Source: Rhizobium bangladeshense (lineage in GTDB: Bacteria > Pseudomonadota > Alphaproteobacteria > Rhizobiales > Rhizobiaceae). From it: a stretch of 64,000 nt of DNA. Of this stretch, positions 1-8,571 are shown one piece after another (position 1 is the first letter of the stretch; every line of letters starts with the position of its first letter). The translations under genes and the position numbers were made by a program. Where the stretch lies: the NCBI RefSeq assembly GCF_017357245.1, contig NZ_CP071612.1, forward strand, positions 499,001 to 563,000, written 5' to 3'. Below the pieces are notes generated by a model. The model did no database searches, was not told the origin of the DNA, and saw only the letters and a list, made by a program, of their open reading frames with translations.

Positions 1-597
1 GTGCTCGTGGCAGGCGAATCCGGCTCGGGCAAGAGCACGCTGGTGCGTGCCATCGCCGGTCTTTGGCCCTGGGGTCACGGCAGCGTCGATTTCCACGGCG
101 ACCGCCGCCTGTTCATGTTGCCGCAGCGGCCCTATATTCCGTCCGGGACGCTTCGCCGCGCCGTGGCCTACCCCCGCGCCGCCGACAGCTGGACGCCCGA
201 GGAAATCAGGGCCGCCCTTGCCAAGGTGGGACTGGATTATCTGAGGGAAAAGATCGAGGAGGACGCGCCATGGGACCAGATTCTCTCGGGCGGCGAAAAG
301 CAGCGGCTCGCCTTTGCGCGGCTGCTATTGCACCATCCCGATATTATCGTGCTCGACGAAGCAACCTCGGCGCTCGATGAGAAGAGCCAGGACAAGATGA
401 TGGAGACGGTGATCAATGAAATGCCGACGGTCACCATCATCAGCGTGGCGCATCGCGCCGAGCTGGAAGCCTTCCATAGCCGCAAGATCACCCTCGAGCG
501 GCGCAAGGGCGGCGCCAAGCTCGTCAGCGATATCGATCTTGTCCAGCGCAAGGGAAGACGGAACCTGATCCTGCGCGTTTTGGACAACCGCCGCTAG
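1..597 (+). CDS. ABC transporter ATP-binding domain, C-terminal part (5' end outside window)
   Basis: This is the nucleotide-binding end of an ABC transporter that powers transport by ATP hydrolysis at the inner membrane. The reading frame is open from base 1, so the first visible codon is internal and the membrane part lies upstream. Visible motifs, numbered from base 1: Walker A GESGSGKST (5-13), Q-loop Gln42, signature LSGGE (95-99), Walker B IIVLDE (115-120) and switch His151. The short spacing between Walker A and Q-loop and the 'LPQRPYIPSGTLR' stretch resemble the fused permease-ATPase family with SbmA/BacA- or PMP70-like membrane domains, which is an inference. The substrate cannot be told. 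It is followed convergently by an MFS transporter gene. Confidence 0.85.
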   Translation: MLVAGESGSGKSTLVRAIAGLWPWGHGSVDFHGDRRLFMLPQRPYIPSGTLRRAVAYPRAADSWTPEEIRAALAKVGLDYLREKIEEDAPWDQILSGGEKQRLAFARLLLHHPDIIVLDEATSALDEKSQDKMMETVINEMPTVTIISVAHRAELEAFHSRKITLERRKGGAKLVSDIDLVQRKGRRNLILRVLDNRR

Positions 598-633
598 CTC
601 ACATCCAGGCACCCGTGATGAACTGGAAGTCCG

Positions 634-2124
634 CTAGTGCGAGGCCGCCTCGCTTGCCGCCGCCGGCTCTTCGCGCGTCTGGCGGTGACCGACGGGTATC
701 AGCCAGGTGGTGAAGAAGGTCAGCACCGCGACGACGACCACGCCCCAGAAGCTCCAGTGCAGGGCGGCGTCGAAGATGGTTCGGATCGCAGGATCGGCGG
801 CGAGCGCCGCGAGCCCGGTCGGCTGGTTCAGCGCATTGTGCAGGGCGGCAGCCGTTTCGCCACTGGCATGGTGGCTGATGCCGGCGTTCAGGATGGCGCC
901 GAGCACGGTGGCGCCGAGAGTGTTGCCGAGGCTGCGGGCAAAGATGATTGAGGCCGTGGCGCTGCCGCGCATCGACCATTCGACACTGTCCTGCACCAGT
1001 ACGATGCTCGTCAGGCTGATGAGGCCCATGCCGAAACCCATGAAGAAGGAGCCGGCGCCGGCCAGAACAGGCGAGCTTTCGGGCGTCAGGAACAGAAGGA
1101 AGCAGGCGCCGAACGGAAACATCAGGCTCCCGACGCGCAAGGTGCGGCGGATGCCAAAGGCCCTGTAGAAGCGGCTGGAGAGAATCACCGCCAAAGGCCA
1201 GCCGACGATCAGCATGGTGAGCGTAAAGCCGGCGACAACAGGGGAGCGGCCGAGCACGCCCTGCACATAGATCGGCAGGATGGTGGAAAGTCCGATCAGC
1301 GCCATGCCGGCAAGCAGGGTGGCCGCATTGCTGGTCGCGATCAGCCGGCGGCTCCAGAGTGCGATCGAAATGATCGGCTCCGGCGCCCTTTTCTCCTGGG
1401 CGAGGAAGAAAATGCCTGAGACGATGAAGAGGGCGAAAAGCGACAGCAGGATCCAGGCGCTCGCTTTTGTTTCCGTCAGCATGATGAGCAGTGCGACGAT
1501 CGAGATCGAGAACAGCACCGATCCGAGGTAATCGATCCTTGCCTGCTTGTGCGCGATGTCCTCCTTCAGGAAGACCATGAAAGCGACGATCGAGACGATG
1601 CCGATCGGCAGGTTGATCCAGAAGATCCAGGCCCAGGAAAAGCTGTCGACGATAATGCCGCCGGCAAGCGGTCCGACGACGGCCGACGTCGCCCAGATGG
1701 TTGCCATCGCGCCCTGCACGCGGCCGCGTTCCTCGAGCTTGAAGAGATCGCCGATAATGGTCATCGTCACCGGCTGGATCGCGCCGGCGCCGAGCCCCTG
1801 CAAGAGCCGGAAGAACACCAGCGACATCATCGACCAGGCGAGGCCGCAGAGCAGAGAGCCGGCGAGAAAGATCAGGATGCCGCCGATCAGCACCGGCTTG
1901 CGCCCGAAAATATCGGAAAGCTTGCCGTAGATGACCGTGGTCGTCGACTGCGCCAGCAGGAAGGCCGAAAACACCCAGCTGTAATAGGAAAAGCCGCCGA
2001 GCTGTCCAACGATGCGAGGCATCGCGGTCGCCACGATCGTCGCCTCGATGGCAACCATGAATGTCGCGAGCATGATTGTGGCGACGACGAGCACGCGGTT
2101 CGAGCGATGCGCTGCATTCGACAT
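634..2124 (-). CDS. MFS multidrug transporter, DHA2 (EmrB/QacA) family
   Basis: A 496-residue proton-coupled inner-membrane exporter, probably of drugs or other toxic organic compounds. The sequence has about 14 hydrophobic segments, as expected for the DHA2 family. The TM1 acidic motif (IEATIVATAMPRIVG, residues 26-40) and MFS motif A (GKLSDIFGRK, 67-76) are present, and the 'GPLAGGIIVDSFSWAWIFW' stretch fits motif C and the start of TM6. The C-terminal tail is short, polar and acidic-basic. The start is supported by a GAGGA ribosome site just upstream. No membrane-fusion partner or dedicated regulator is adjacent, so it probably acts alone in the inner membrane. The substrate is unknown. 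Confidence 0.9.
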   Translation of the reverse strand: MSNAAHRSNRVLVVATIMLATFMVAIEATIVATAMPRIVGQLGGFSYYSWVFSAFLLAQSTTTVIYGKLSDIFGRKPVLIGGILIFLAGSLLCGLAWSMMSLVFFRLLQGLGAGAIQPVTMTIIGDLFKLEERGRVQGAMATIWATSAVVGPLAGGIIVDSFSWAWIFWINLPIGIVSIVAFMVFLKEDIAHKQARIDYLGSVLFSISIVALLIMLTETKASAWILLSLFALFIVSGIFFLAQEKRAPEPIISIALWSRRLIATSNAATLLAGMALIGLSTILPIYVQGVLGRSPVVAGFTLTMLIVGWPLAVILSSRFYRAFGIRRTLRVGSLMFPFGACFLLFLTPESSPVLAGAGSFFMGFGMGLISLTSIVLVQDSVEWSMRGSATASIIFARSLGNTLGATVLGAILNAGISHHASGETAAALHNALNQPTGLAALAADPAIRTIFDAALHWSFWGVVVVAVLTFFTTWLIPVGHRQTREEPAAASEAASH

Positions 2125-2363
2125 GACGATCCTCTTCGGGTGCTCCGCGGACGCCGGAAAATATCGGCAGGCTGGCTGGGTGTGGCGATCGCCATGTGCG
2201 GAGGGATGCTGTTCTTGTACGACCTCGGTGCCGGCCGGTAAAGCAATTCTCGTGGGGGGGCGCCGTTTTTGCGCGACGTCAGGGGCGGCGGCTGCAACGA
2301 TGAGGGCCCGGCGTCGTCATTGCCGGGCCTTGATTTGTCAGGAGCTGGGCGCTCGCCCCCTCC

Positions 2364-2720
2364 CTACTGCTGGCATGCCTCGCTCATCGAACCGCTACCG
2401 TCGGTGCAGCCAGGTGTCTGCTGGAGATCCGGATTGACGCCGCCGGGATTGATGGTGCTGCGGCCGCTGTTGAGATCGACACCGCCAGAGCCGGTGGTGC
2501 TGCCGGTCGTGCCCGGATCGGTGCCGATGGACCCCGAGCCCACTGACCCTGTACCGGCGGAGCCGGTACCAGCCGAGCCAGCGCCGGAACTGCCCGACCC
2601 GCCGATGACGGGCGCCACCGAAAGCCGCCCGCTGGAATTCGCCCCACCGGCCGTCTGGGCCAGGGCCGAACCGGCAAGGCCGATGGAAAGGAGGGATATC
2701 GCGATGAGTTTGCAGGACAT
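2364..2720 (-). CDS. small secreted Gly/Ser/Thr-rich protein
   Basis: A 118-residue protein of unknown function. Its N-terminus is a classical signal peptide (MSCKLIAISLLSIGLAGSALA, cut before QTAGG), so it is probably periplasmic or extracellular. The middle is low complexity, with imperfect GSAGTGS/GSVGSGS repeats that are nearly free of charged or bulky residues. The C-terminus carries two cysteines (PGCTDGSGSMSEACQQ) that could form a disulfide. I chose the ATG at 2720 because GGAG lies 6 bases upstream; the ATG at 2732 has its GAGG directly abutting it. I recognise no domain family. Similar short Gly/Ser-rich exported proteins occur in rhizobia, but this is only a general resemblance. 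Confidence 0.65.
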   Translation of the reverse strand: MSCKLIAISLLSIGLAGSALAQTAGGANSSGRLSVAPVIGGSGSSGAGSAGTGSAGTGSVGSGSIGTDPGTTGSTTGSGGVDLNSGRSTINPGGVNPDLQQTPGCTDGSGSMSEACQQ

Positions 2721-2948
2721 GGTCTTCTCCATCCTCGTTGTCTCGAGGGGAAACCTGTTGGGGAGCGGCATGTTCCTTTCCGTTCTCGCAATCGGAAGGA
2801 CAAAGCTGGCAGCATGACTCCAGCCGCCCGTTATCGACTGTTAACCCGTGCAAGTTGTGCGGCGGCCCATTAAATTCTGCTTAACACTATCCGGTTGCCG
2901 TCGAAGATGCTAACCCTGCCCGCGGATACGAATGGATAGAGGTATCTC

Positions 2949-4085
2949 ATGGATGCGATGAAGGGCGGCAAACGCATTGAATGCCTGGATGGTTTGCGTG
3001 GTTTGGCAGCGCTATGGGTGCTGATCGGACATGCGCACATCCTGACAGGGTTCAAGGTGCCGATTATCGGAGACCCGGAGCTGGGGGTCGACCTCTTTAT
3101 CATGCTCTCCGGCTTCCTGATGGTGTTCCATTATCAGAGGCGAAAAGCCAGGGAGCCGTGGGAGAGCCCGCAAACATGGGGGATCTTCTGGACGCGCCGG
3201 TTCTTCCGCATCGCACCGCTTTATTACGTCATGCTGGTGATTGCTCTCATCGCCGGATCCGAGATCTATCAGGCAAGGATGGTCATTGACGCTTTCAATG
3301 GCAATCCGCCGCAAGCCGCATCTCGCTATCTGGACGACAGCCTGGGCAACTACCTGATGCATCTATCCTTCCTGTTCGGCTTGTCCCCAGCCCACGCCTT
3401 CCGCACGGCGCTGCCGGACTGGAGCATCGGCCTCGAAATGCAATTCTATGTGGCCTTGCCTTTCATCATGATCGTTCTCGGGCGTCTGGGTTGGCTCAAG
3501 GGCATGCTCGTCACCGTCGGCTTGGCCGCCGCTGCCGCCTTGGTGGTCCATCGCCTCGGCTTCCGCTTCCCGATGCCGTCGTTCCTCCCGCTGAAGATGC
3601 ACATCTTCGCCGCCGGCATGCTGCTTGCGGGTGCATTGTGGATGCCACGCGGCAGAGCCTACCTGGCTTTTGCTATTTCGGCTCTGCTGGTCCTCATCCC
3701 TCTCGGCGGCGACGTGACCGTGCTGCACGAAAGCGTCCGCGTCGGGATCGTTGTGCTGTTCTTTGCCCTGGTGCATGCGGATCGGTTTCCGGGTTCCGCC
3801 GGCCATTATTCCCGCTCGGTCAATTCGGTTCTCGGCAACACATTCTTCCGAAATCTCGGGGAACTTTCGTTCGGAGCCTATTTGATTCACCTGCTCATCA
3901 TGCAGCCGGTCATCGCCTGGCTGATCGGCAATACCGACCTCAGCAATCCTGCTCGCTGGCTGGCGACGCTCATCGTGACGGTCCCTGTCGTCTATGTCCT
4001 GTCCTTCATGGGCTACAAGTTCATCGAGCTGCCTGGCCAAACCGTCGGCAAGCGCCTGACACAACAGAGGCAGGTCGCGACCTAA
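2949..4085 (+). CDS. membrane acyltransferase, acyltransferase-3 (OafA/YrhL) family
   Basis: A 378-residue integral membrane protein that probably transfers acetyl or another acyl group to a surface polysaccharide or similar acceptor. The N-terminal motif IECLDGLRGLAALWVLIGH with the nearby HAH, the 'GVDLFIMLSGFLMVFHY' segment and 'WTRRFFRIAPLYYV' are hallmarks of the family. About ten hydrophobic segments follow. The C-terminus ends in a short basic tail. An AGAGG ribosome site precedes the ATG. It stands alone with no polysaccharide genes beside it, so the acceptor (exopolysaccharide, O-antigen, glucan or Nod-factor-like molecule) cannot be assigned. Confidence 0.88.
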   Translation: MDAMKGGKRIECLDGLRGLAALWVLIGHAHILTGFKVPIIGDPELGVDLFIMLSGFLMVFHYQRRKAREPWESPQTWGIFWTRRFFRIAPLYYVMLVIALIAGSEIYQARMVIDAFNGNPPQAASRYLDDSLGNYLMHLSFLFGLSPAHAFRTALPDWSIGLEMQFYVALPFIMIVLGRLGWLKGMLVTVGLAAAAALVVHRLGFRFPMPSFLPLKMHIFAAGMLLAGALWMPRGRAYLAFAISALLVLIPLGGDVTVLHESVRVGIVVLFFALVHADRFPGSAGHYSRSVNSVLGNTFFRNLGELSFGAYLIHLLIMQPVIAWLIGNTDLSNPARWLATLIVTVPVVYVLSFMGYKFIELPGQTVGKRLTQQRQVAT

Positions 4086-4187
4086 ATCCCGCGACACCTT
4101 GCTTGCAAACGCGACGGCGGGTTGAAGGAAAGCCCGCCGATTGTTCCTTTACTGCGTCACCCCAACAACACCGGCAATAGCGCTCGC

Positions 4188-4382
4188 CTAACCGCTCAGT
4201 CGCTTGACGACGTCATCGATCGTCTCTCTGACGGGATAATAACTGGGGCCTCCATGATTCTGGAGCGCGGAAACATAGATGTGTGTGGTGTTCGGGAACG
4301 GTCGAACGGCAACAACATGCTCAGGATTGATGAAGATGAGGGGTTCGTTCGGCCCCGCATAGTGGAACGACACCAGCTTCAT
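4188..4382 (-). CDS. small protein of unknown function
   Basis: A 64-residue protein starting MKLVSFHYAGPNEPLIFINPE. I prefer the ATG at 4382 because GGGAG lies 8-9 bases upstream; the longer frame to 4517 has an arginine-rich, unconvincing N-terminus. The composition looks like a real small soluble protein: a hydrophobic strand pattern (EPLIFINPEHVVAVRPF, then THIYVSAL) followed by a charged helix (ETIDDVVKRL). It has no signal peptide or membrane segment. The strand pattern resembles small single-domain proteins in which 'inserts as a residue-checking strand' precedes 'VRETIDDVV', but I cannot name a family. It lies at the edge of the sparse 4.1-5.9 kb region. Confidence 0.6.
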   Translation of the reverse strand: MKLVSFHYAGPNEPLIFINPEHVVAVRPFPNTTHIYVSALQNHGGPSYYPVRETIDDVVKRLSG

Positions 4383-4956
4383 CCAGTATTCTCCCGACAG
4401 CCATTCCGCCAGTGAACGAGGAAACGCGCCGTTGGTTTCACAGCGCCCGTTGCATTTGTCACGCTTGCCGTGCCTTCGCCCGAAAGCGTGAAGGTGGGAC
4501 CGCACGACGACTGCCAAATGGGGGTGTAGCAGGGCAGAAGACTGCCGCGTGCGGCCCGCCAGGAAAACAACAGCGTAGGCCGAAAGTTCCCGGTAAAGTT
4601 GGAATCCAGAAGTCCAACAATAAGAGCGTGTCCTGGGGGCTAGGGGGAAAGATCATCTACCGAGTTGCCTGAAGCTGAGAAAAAAGATTGGATCGCGCAG
4701 ACTACAAAGGGGTGCGCGCGGAGACAGGAGACTCCCGCTGCGCGATCCAGACGAAACAACTTCGCTCCGGTCCCAGCAGTTCCGGTACCGTAGCGTACAG
4801 AGATCTTATCGTTGTGCGAAAAAAGCCCAGAGCCAAACCTACAGAGGCATCGGCGGAAAGGGCGAATGCAAAGCTGCGTTCAAGTGCGGCCAAAGAGAAG
4901 CCGGTGCGCGGGATATGCTTCGAACAGGCGGCGCAACCAATGTTGCGACTTCTTCG
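4383..4956. other. intergenic stretch without a convincing gene
   Basis: This 574-base stretch shows only short overlapping frames on both strands, all with arginine/cysteine-rich, unnatural translations and no good ribosome site. A plus-strand frame around 4688-5080 runs into the HNH nuclease gene from the opposite side and is probably spurious. The stretch may be the remains of decayed accessory DNA. Confidence 0.4.
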
Positions 4957-5478
4957 CTATCTTGACCGGCGTTCTTCGTACTGCCCCGGAATGCGTAGGC
5001 TACTGACCATTGTCTTCGGTTGCTTGATGAGGTTTTTCGAGCGGGACCGCTTCACCCGGTCGACCGGCAACCGACTGTAGTTTGCTGTTTCGTTGGCCAC
5101 AGGCGGGTTCAGCAGCTTTTCGGCCTGCTGGAGAGACGCCAGAGCAGACGCCAACAACAGGTCATGGATAGGCCATTTATTGCGGTGTTTTCGCCGCCTC
5201 ACTTCGGCGAAGTGCTGGCTGCACAGAAACTCTGCGAGCGACAAAGCACCTTTGGAGCGGTTGCACCCATGGCAGGCTGGAATCGTGAGGCCGCCGCTTC
5301 CGTGCGCCTTCGGCACAAGATGATCACGCGTCGCCCTAGTGTCGGGAATGGGGCGACCTAACCCGAACTTCTGCCGCATGGGAATGCCGCAATAGGCGCA
5401 CCAGTGGCGACGATCATCCTGCCACCAATCCCCGAGTTCTCTTTGTAGTAAAGCGGCCGCCTTGATTGATCCCTTCAT
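4957..5478 (-). CDS. HNH endonuclease domain protein
   Basis: A 173-residue protein with a complete HNH nuclease core, predicted to cut DNA using one metal ion. The zinc-binding pairs are Cys27/Cys30 (WCAYC) and Cys69/Cys72 (CHGC), the catalytic dyad is Asp52-His53 in TRDHLVPKAHG, and the CNRSKG stretch supplies the Asn and Lys typical of the family. The C-terminal third is basic and has no recognised domain. There is no neighbouring methyltransferase, terminase or toxin partner, so its role (orphan restriction, phage packaging remnant or mobile DNA function) is open. It lies 428 bases from the 3' end of tRNA-Thr, a common island insertion point. Confidence 0.8.
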   Translation of the reverse strand: MKGSIKAAALLQRELGDWWQDDRRHWCAYCGIPMRQKFGLGRPIPDTRATRDHLVPKAHGSGGLTIPACHGCNRSKGALSLAEFLCSQHFAEVRRRKHRNKWPIHDLLLASALASLQQAEKLLNPPVANETANYSRLPVDRVKRSRSKNLIKQPKTMVSSLRIPGQYEERRSR

Positions 5479-5906
5479 GGTACGATCTAAGCATAGAAAG
5501 TGAAATAGTCGACCCGTGAAGTCTTAAGCTTCTATAGTGCGGTGATCGGTAAGTAGAATCGCCGCATGAGGTTCGGCAGTGTGCGTCGTGAAGGTCTCCT
5601 GCTAAGAAATTCGTACGGATCTGCCGGAGCAGGCAACGGGAGGGACTGTCGCTTGCTCGAGCGATAGTGCCGTTGCTTGGGTGCGGCATATCGCGCATGA
5701 TCGCGAGGCAATGACAGAAGCGCTTTCCCACTGGTGATCGAAACCAATCTAGCTGGCGCGCGCACGACGCGCACGCAGTCCAGTTTTGGTAGCCTCACGA
5801 AATCATGTGTTTGTTCCTACCGCGCCTCGCAAGGTGGGCTGAAAGGTGGATTGTGCATAGACCAAGAGGAAAACTGGACACTATTTCAATGGCGTAAGGA
5901 GAAAAA
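5479..5906. other. intergenic stretch between HNH gene and tRNA-Thr
   Basis: I see no supported gene here. The open frames on both strands translate to arginine/serine-rich sequence without ribosome sites. Because it lies on the 3' side of tRNA-Thr, it is where an integrative element would sit, but I could not find a repeat of the tRNA 3' end by eye. Confidence 0.4.
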
Positions 5907-5982
5907 TGGTGCCGCTTACGTGACTCGAACACGTGACCCCATCATTACGAATGATGTGCTCTACCGACTGAGCTAAAGCGGC
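5907..5982 (-). tRNA. tRNA-Thr (anticodon CGT)
   Basis: A 76-nt cloverleaf on the minus strand. The acceptor stem pairs GCCGCTT with AAGCGGC, followed by A and an encoded CCA. The anticodon stem CATCA/TGATG holds the loop TTCGTAA, giving anticodon CGT, which reads ACG (Thr). The T-arm GTTCGAGTC is present. It is a single tRNA, not in a cluster. Confidence 0.96.
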
Positions 5983-6100
5983 ATCTGGCGGCCGAAGCGT
6001 GCGGCCTGCGATTTGCATGGCGCTGATACAGGCATTGTCTGAAGATTTCAAGCACCCTGTCATGCCTTCGGCAAAAAAGAGGGGAGGGTGTGGAAGACCC

Positions 6101-7060
6101 TCAGAGCGCCAGCCTGGCGCGGGCGGCCCTATATTCGGCCTCCAGCCGGTCGACGAGATTTGCCACCGGCTCCACCGCCTTGACGGCGCCGATGCCCTGG
6201 CCGCTGCCCCATATGTCCTTCCAGGCCTTGGCGCCGCCGGTGGCCTGCTCGAAATCCATCTTGGAAGGGTCGGCGACGGGCAGGTTGTCGGGGTCCATGC
6301 CGGCGGCAACGATGGAAGGCTTGAGATAGTTGCCGTGCACGCCGGTGAAATAGTTGGAGTAGACGATGTCGTTGGCTGCCCCGTCGACGATCGCCTGCTT
6401 GTAGGCGGGCGCAGCGCGCGCCTCTTCTGTCGCGATGAAGGGCGAGCCGATATAGGCCATGTCGGCGCCCATCGCTTCTGCGGCCAGAATGGCGCCCCCG
6501 GTCGCGATCGCGCCGGCAAGCAGCAGCGGCCCGTCGAACCATTCGCGGATTTCCTGGACGAGCGCGAAAGGCGACAGCGTGCCGGCATGGCCGCCGGCAC
6601 CCGATGCCACCGCAATCAGCCCGTCCGCACCCTTGCGGATCGCCGAATGGGCGTGGCGGTTGTTGATAATGTCGTGGAGCACGATGCCGCCATAGGAATG
6701 CACAGCGGCATTGACCTCCGGCACAGCGCCGAGCGAGGAGATGACGATCGGCACCTTGTATTTGACGCAGAGCGACAGGTCATGCTCCAGCCGCTTGTTC
6801 GACATGTGGACGATCTGGTTGACGGCGAAGGGTGCGGCCGGCTTTTCCGGATGGGCGGCGTCGTGACGGGCAAGCTCCTCGGTGATCTCGGCCAGCCATT
6901 CGTCGAGCTGGCTTTCGGGCCGGGCGTTCAGCGCCGGAAAGGCGCCGACGACGCCAGCCTTGCATTGCGCCAAGGTCAGCGCGGGATGCGAGATGATGAA
7001 GAGCGGCGAGCCGATCACCGGCAGTCTGAGTTTGTCCTTGAGGATCGGGGGCAGGGCCAT
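6101..7060 (-). CDS. nitronate monooxygenase (2-nitropropane dioxygenase-like)
   Basis: A 319-residue FMN-dependent TIM-barrel enzyme of the nitronate monooxygenase family, which oxidises alkyl nitronates such as propionate-3-nitronate to aldehydes/ketones and nitrite. Family features seen: IGSPLFIISHPALTLAQ at the N-terminus, GVVGAFPALNARP, the flavin-phosphate site around GADGLIAVASGAGGHAG, and GAIATGGAILAAEAMGAD. 'Nitronate monooxygenase' is often a generic label for this flavin fold; some relatives are enoyl reductases. A palindrome that also precedes the fatty-acid oxidation operon lies 15 bases upstream of the ATG, so its true substrate may be linked to acyl-CoA metabolism (inference). 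Confidence 0.85.
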   Translation of the reverse strand: MALPPILKDKLRLPVIGSPLFIISHPALTLAQCKAGVVGAFPALNARPESQLDEWLAEITEELARHDAAHPEKPAAPFAVNQIVHMSNKRLEHDLSLCVKYKVPIVISSLGAVPEVNAAVHSYGGIVLHDIINNRHAHSAIRKGADGLIAVASGAGGHAGTLSPFALVQEIREWFDGPLLLAGAIATGGAILAAEAMGADMAYIGSPFIATEEARAAPAYKQAIVDGAANDIVYSNYFTGVHGNYLKPSIVAAGMDPDNLPVADPSKMDFEQATGGAKAWKDIWGSGQGIGAVKAVEPVANLVDRLEAEYRAARARLAL

Positions 7061-7074
7061 GGCTCACCATTCGC

Positions 7075-7098
7075 ATTGACGTTTACGAAAACGTCAAT
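7075..7098. promoter_or_regulatory. palindromic operator candidate upstream of nitronate monooxygenase
   Basis: Perfect 10-base arms, ATTGACGTTT and AAACGTCAAT, flank the spacer ACGA. The site is 15 bases before the ATG. The inner 22 bases match the palindrome at 55662-55683 before the acyl-CoA dehydrogenase gene at every position but one (spacer ACGA versus ACGC). A dimeric repressor or activator site is the natural reading. Confidence 0.75.
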
Positions 7099-7347
7099 CT
7101 CATAACAGAGAAGAAAAGCCGATAAAAGAGCATGCGCCACGCCTTCGTCTATTTCAGGCCGATATATCAGGCGCGCATGAAGAACAAGGTAAGGCCCGCG
7201 AGCCTAGAAAGCTGGCGATTCTTGCCGCCGATGTGCGGTGGGCGGGACTGCAAGGCTTGCGGTTTGCCGCACTTGCCGCTACCGAATTTTGATGGAGAAC
7301 GGCGGGGGATTGCGGTCCGATGCCGGGTTCGAAGTGAAGGACTTGAC

Positions 7348-8547
7348 GTGAGCGGATTAGAAACGGCCATAAGAACAGCGCTCGAAAATGCCGATCGCGA
7401 CAATCCGGAGGTTCGAGCGAGGATCTACCAGTCGGCCCGCCAGGCGCTGGAAGCCGGCCTGCGCAAGCAGGATATCACTGATGCCGATGCTGTCGCCCAT
7501 CACCGCCATCGCCTGGAAAGCACCATCCACGCCATCGAAAGCGAAGAGCGCGACCGTCTTCACCCTCGCCAGAGGCCGCCTGAAGTGCCGGTGCCGCCGG
7601 TCGTCGAAATGCCGGCGCCGCCGGTTCATCGGGGGGACGTGGCCGATATCGACAGCCTGATCGATAGCCCGGTGGCGGCAGGCGAGACCCGCGCCCCCGA
7701 GGTGATCATGAGCCGCAGCGACGAGTCGAGCCTCGACGACGTGCATGCGAGCAATGCCGATCATCTCGCAGCCGCCCCGGCCGGCGATGAGCGGCTTCAG
7801 CGCGGCCAGCGCGCAGCCGATATGGATTTTCGTCCGGAGCGGGCGGCAGGCCGTCGCAAGCCCCGCAAGTTCTTTTCGAGGCTTCTCGTCTGGTGCGTCC
7901 TGCTGGCCTTCATCGGCATCGGCGCCTGGTGGGCCTATACGTCGGGCCTGCTGCTCACGGCGGCCGAGCGCGACACCAGCGTCGCCAATCCGCCGGCCAG
8001 CACCCAGCCGGAGGACTTCACCGGCAACGACGACAGCGGCGGAAATGCGGCCACCAACACCGAGCAGCCGGTGACCATCGATCCTCAAAACAGTTTTTCG
8101 GCCGATTGGATTCCGGTGTTCAAGCCCGACGAGGCCGACAAGATCAAATCCGGCCCGCGGGCGCGCACCGAAAGCATCACCGAGAACGATGGCCCCGCCC
8201 TGCGCCTGATTTCCGAAAGCGGTGCGGCTGACGGCAATATTTCGGTCAGCGTACCGGCCTCCGTGCTGCAGCAGCTTGCCGGCAAATCCTCGACCATCGC
8301 ACTGACGCTGCAATCGACCACCGATGAGCCGACGCAGGTTACGGTCGAGTGCAATTTCCAGTCGCTCGGCAACTGCGCCCGCCATCGCTTCAGTGTTACC
8401 CGCGAAAAGTCGGATGCGCTGCTGCAGGTGAAGTTCGACCGTTCGCTCGCGCCGAATTCGCCCGGTACCTTGACGATCAACAGCGATCTGGACGGCAAGT
8501 CGCGCGGCATCAACCTCTTCGCCATTCGCATCCTGCCAGGGCAGTGA
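7348..8547 (+). CDS. hypothetical membrane-anchored protein with periplasmic C-terminal domain
   Basis: A 399-residue protein of unknown function. The GTG start at 7348 has AAGGA six bases upstream; a longer open frame reaching 7132 is cysteine/arginine-rich and unlikely. The first ~80 residues are helical and charged (SGLETAIRTALENADRDNPEVRARIYQSARQAL is typical of them), then comes an acidic/proline-rich linker. One transmembrane helix follows a basic patch near residues 178-200 (LLVWCVLLAFIGIGAWWAY). The C-terminal ~150 residues, likely periplasmic, look like a beta-sandwich (WIPVFKPDEADK ... INLFAIRILPG). The layout, with a cytoplasmic helical part and an exported domain, is common in rhizobial envelope proteins. 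It is convergent with the polyphosphate kinase gene. Confidence 0.7.
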   Translation: MSGLETAIRTALENADRDNPEVRARIYQSARQALEAGLRKQDITDADAVAHHRHRLESTIHAIESEERDRLHPRQRPPEVPVPPVVEMPAPPVHRGDVADIDSLIDSPVAAGETRAPEVIMSRSDESSLDDVHASNADHLAAAPAGDERLQRGQRAADMDFRPERAAGRRKPRKFFSRLLVWCVLLAFIGIGAWWAYTSGLLLTAAERDTSVANPPASTQPEDFTGNDDSGGNAATNTEQPVTIDPQNSFSADWIPVFKPDEADKIKSGPRARTESITENDGPALRLISESGAADGNISVSVPASVLQQLAGKSSTIALTLQSTTDEPTQVTVECNFQSLGNCARHRFSVTREKSDALLQVKFDRSLAPNSPGTLTINSDLDGKSRGINLFAIRILPGQ

Positions 8548-8571
8548 CTCGGCTTTACTCGGGGCGGCGGC

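Noticed and set aside
1549..2241. Plus-strand frame opposite the DHA2 transporter (230 codons)
   Set aside because: Asp/Arg/His-rich shadow of the transporter gene without a start signal.
4688..5080. Plus-strand frame of 130 codons
   Set aside because: Overlaps the HNH nuclease's C-terminal region, lacks a good ribosome site and has an unnatural composition.
7132..7347. N-terminal extension of the protein at 7348-8547
   Set aside because: The extension is Cys/Arg-rich and lies in the promoter region; the GTG at 7348 has a proper AAGGA site.
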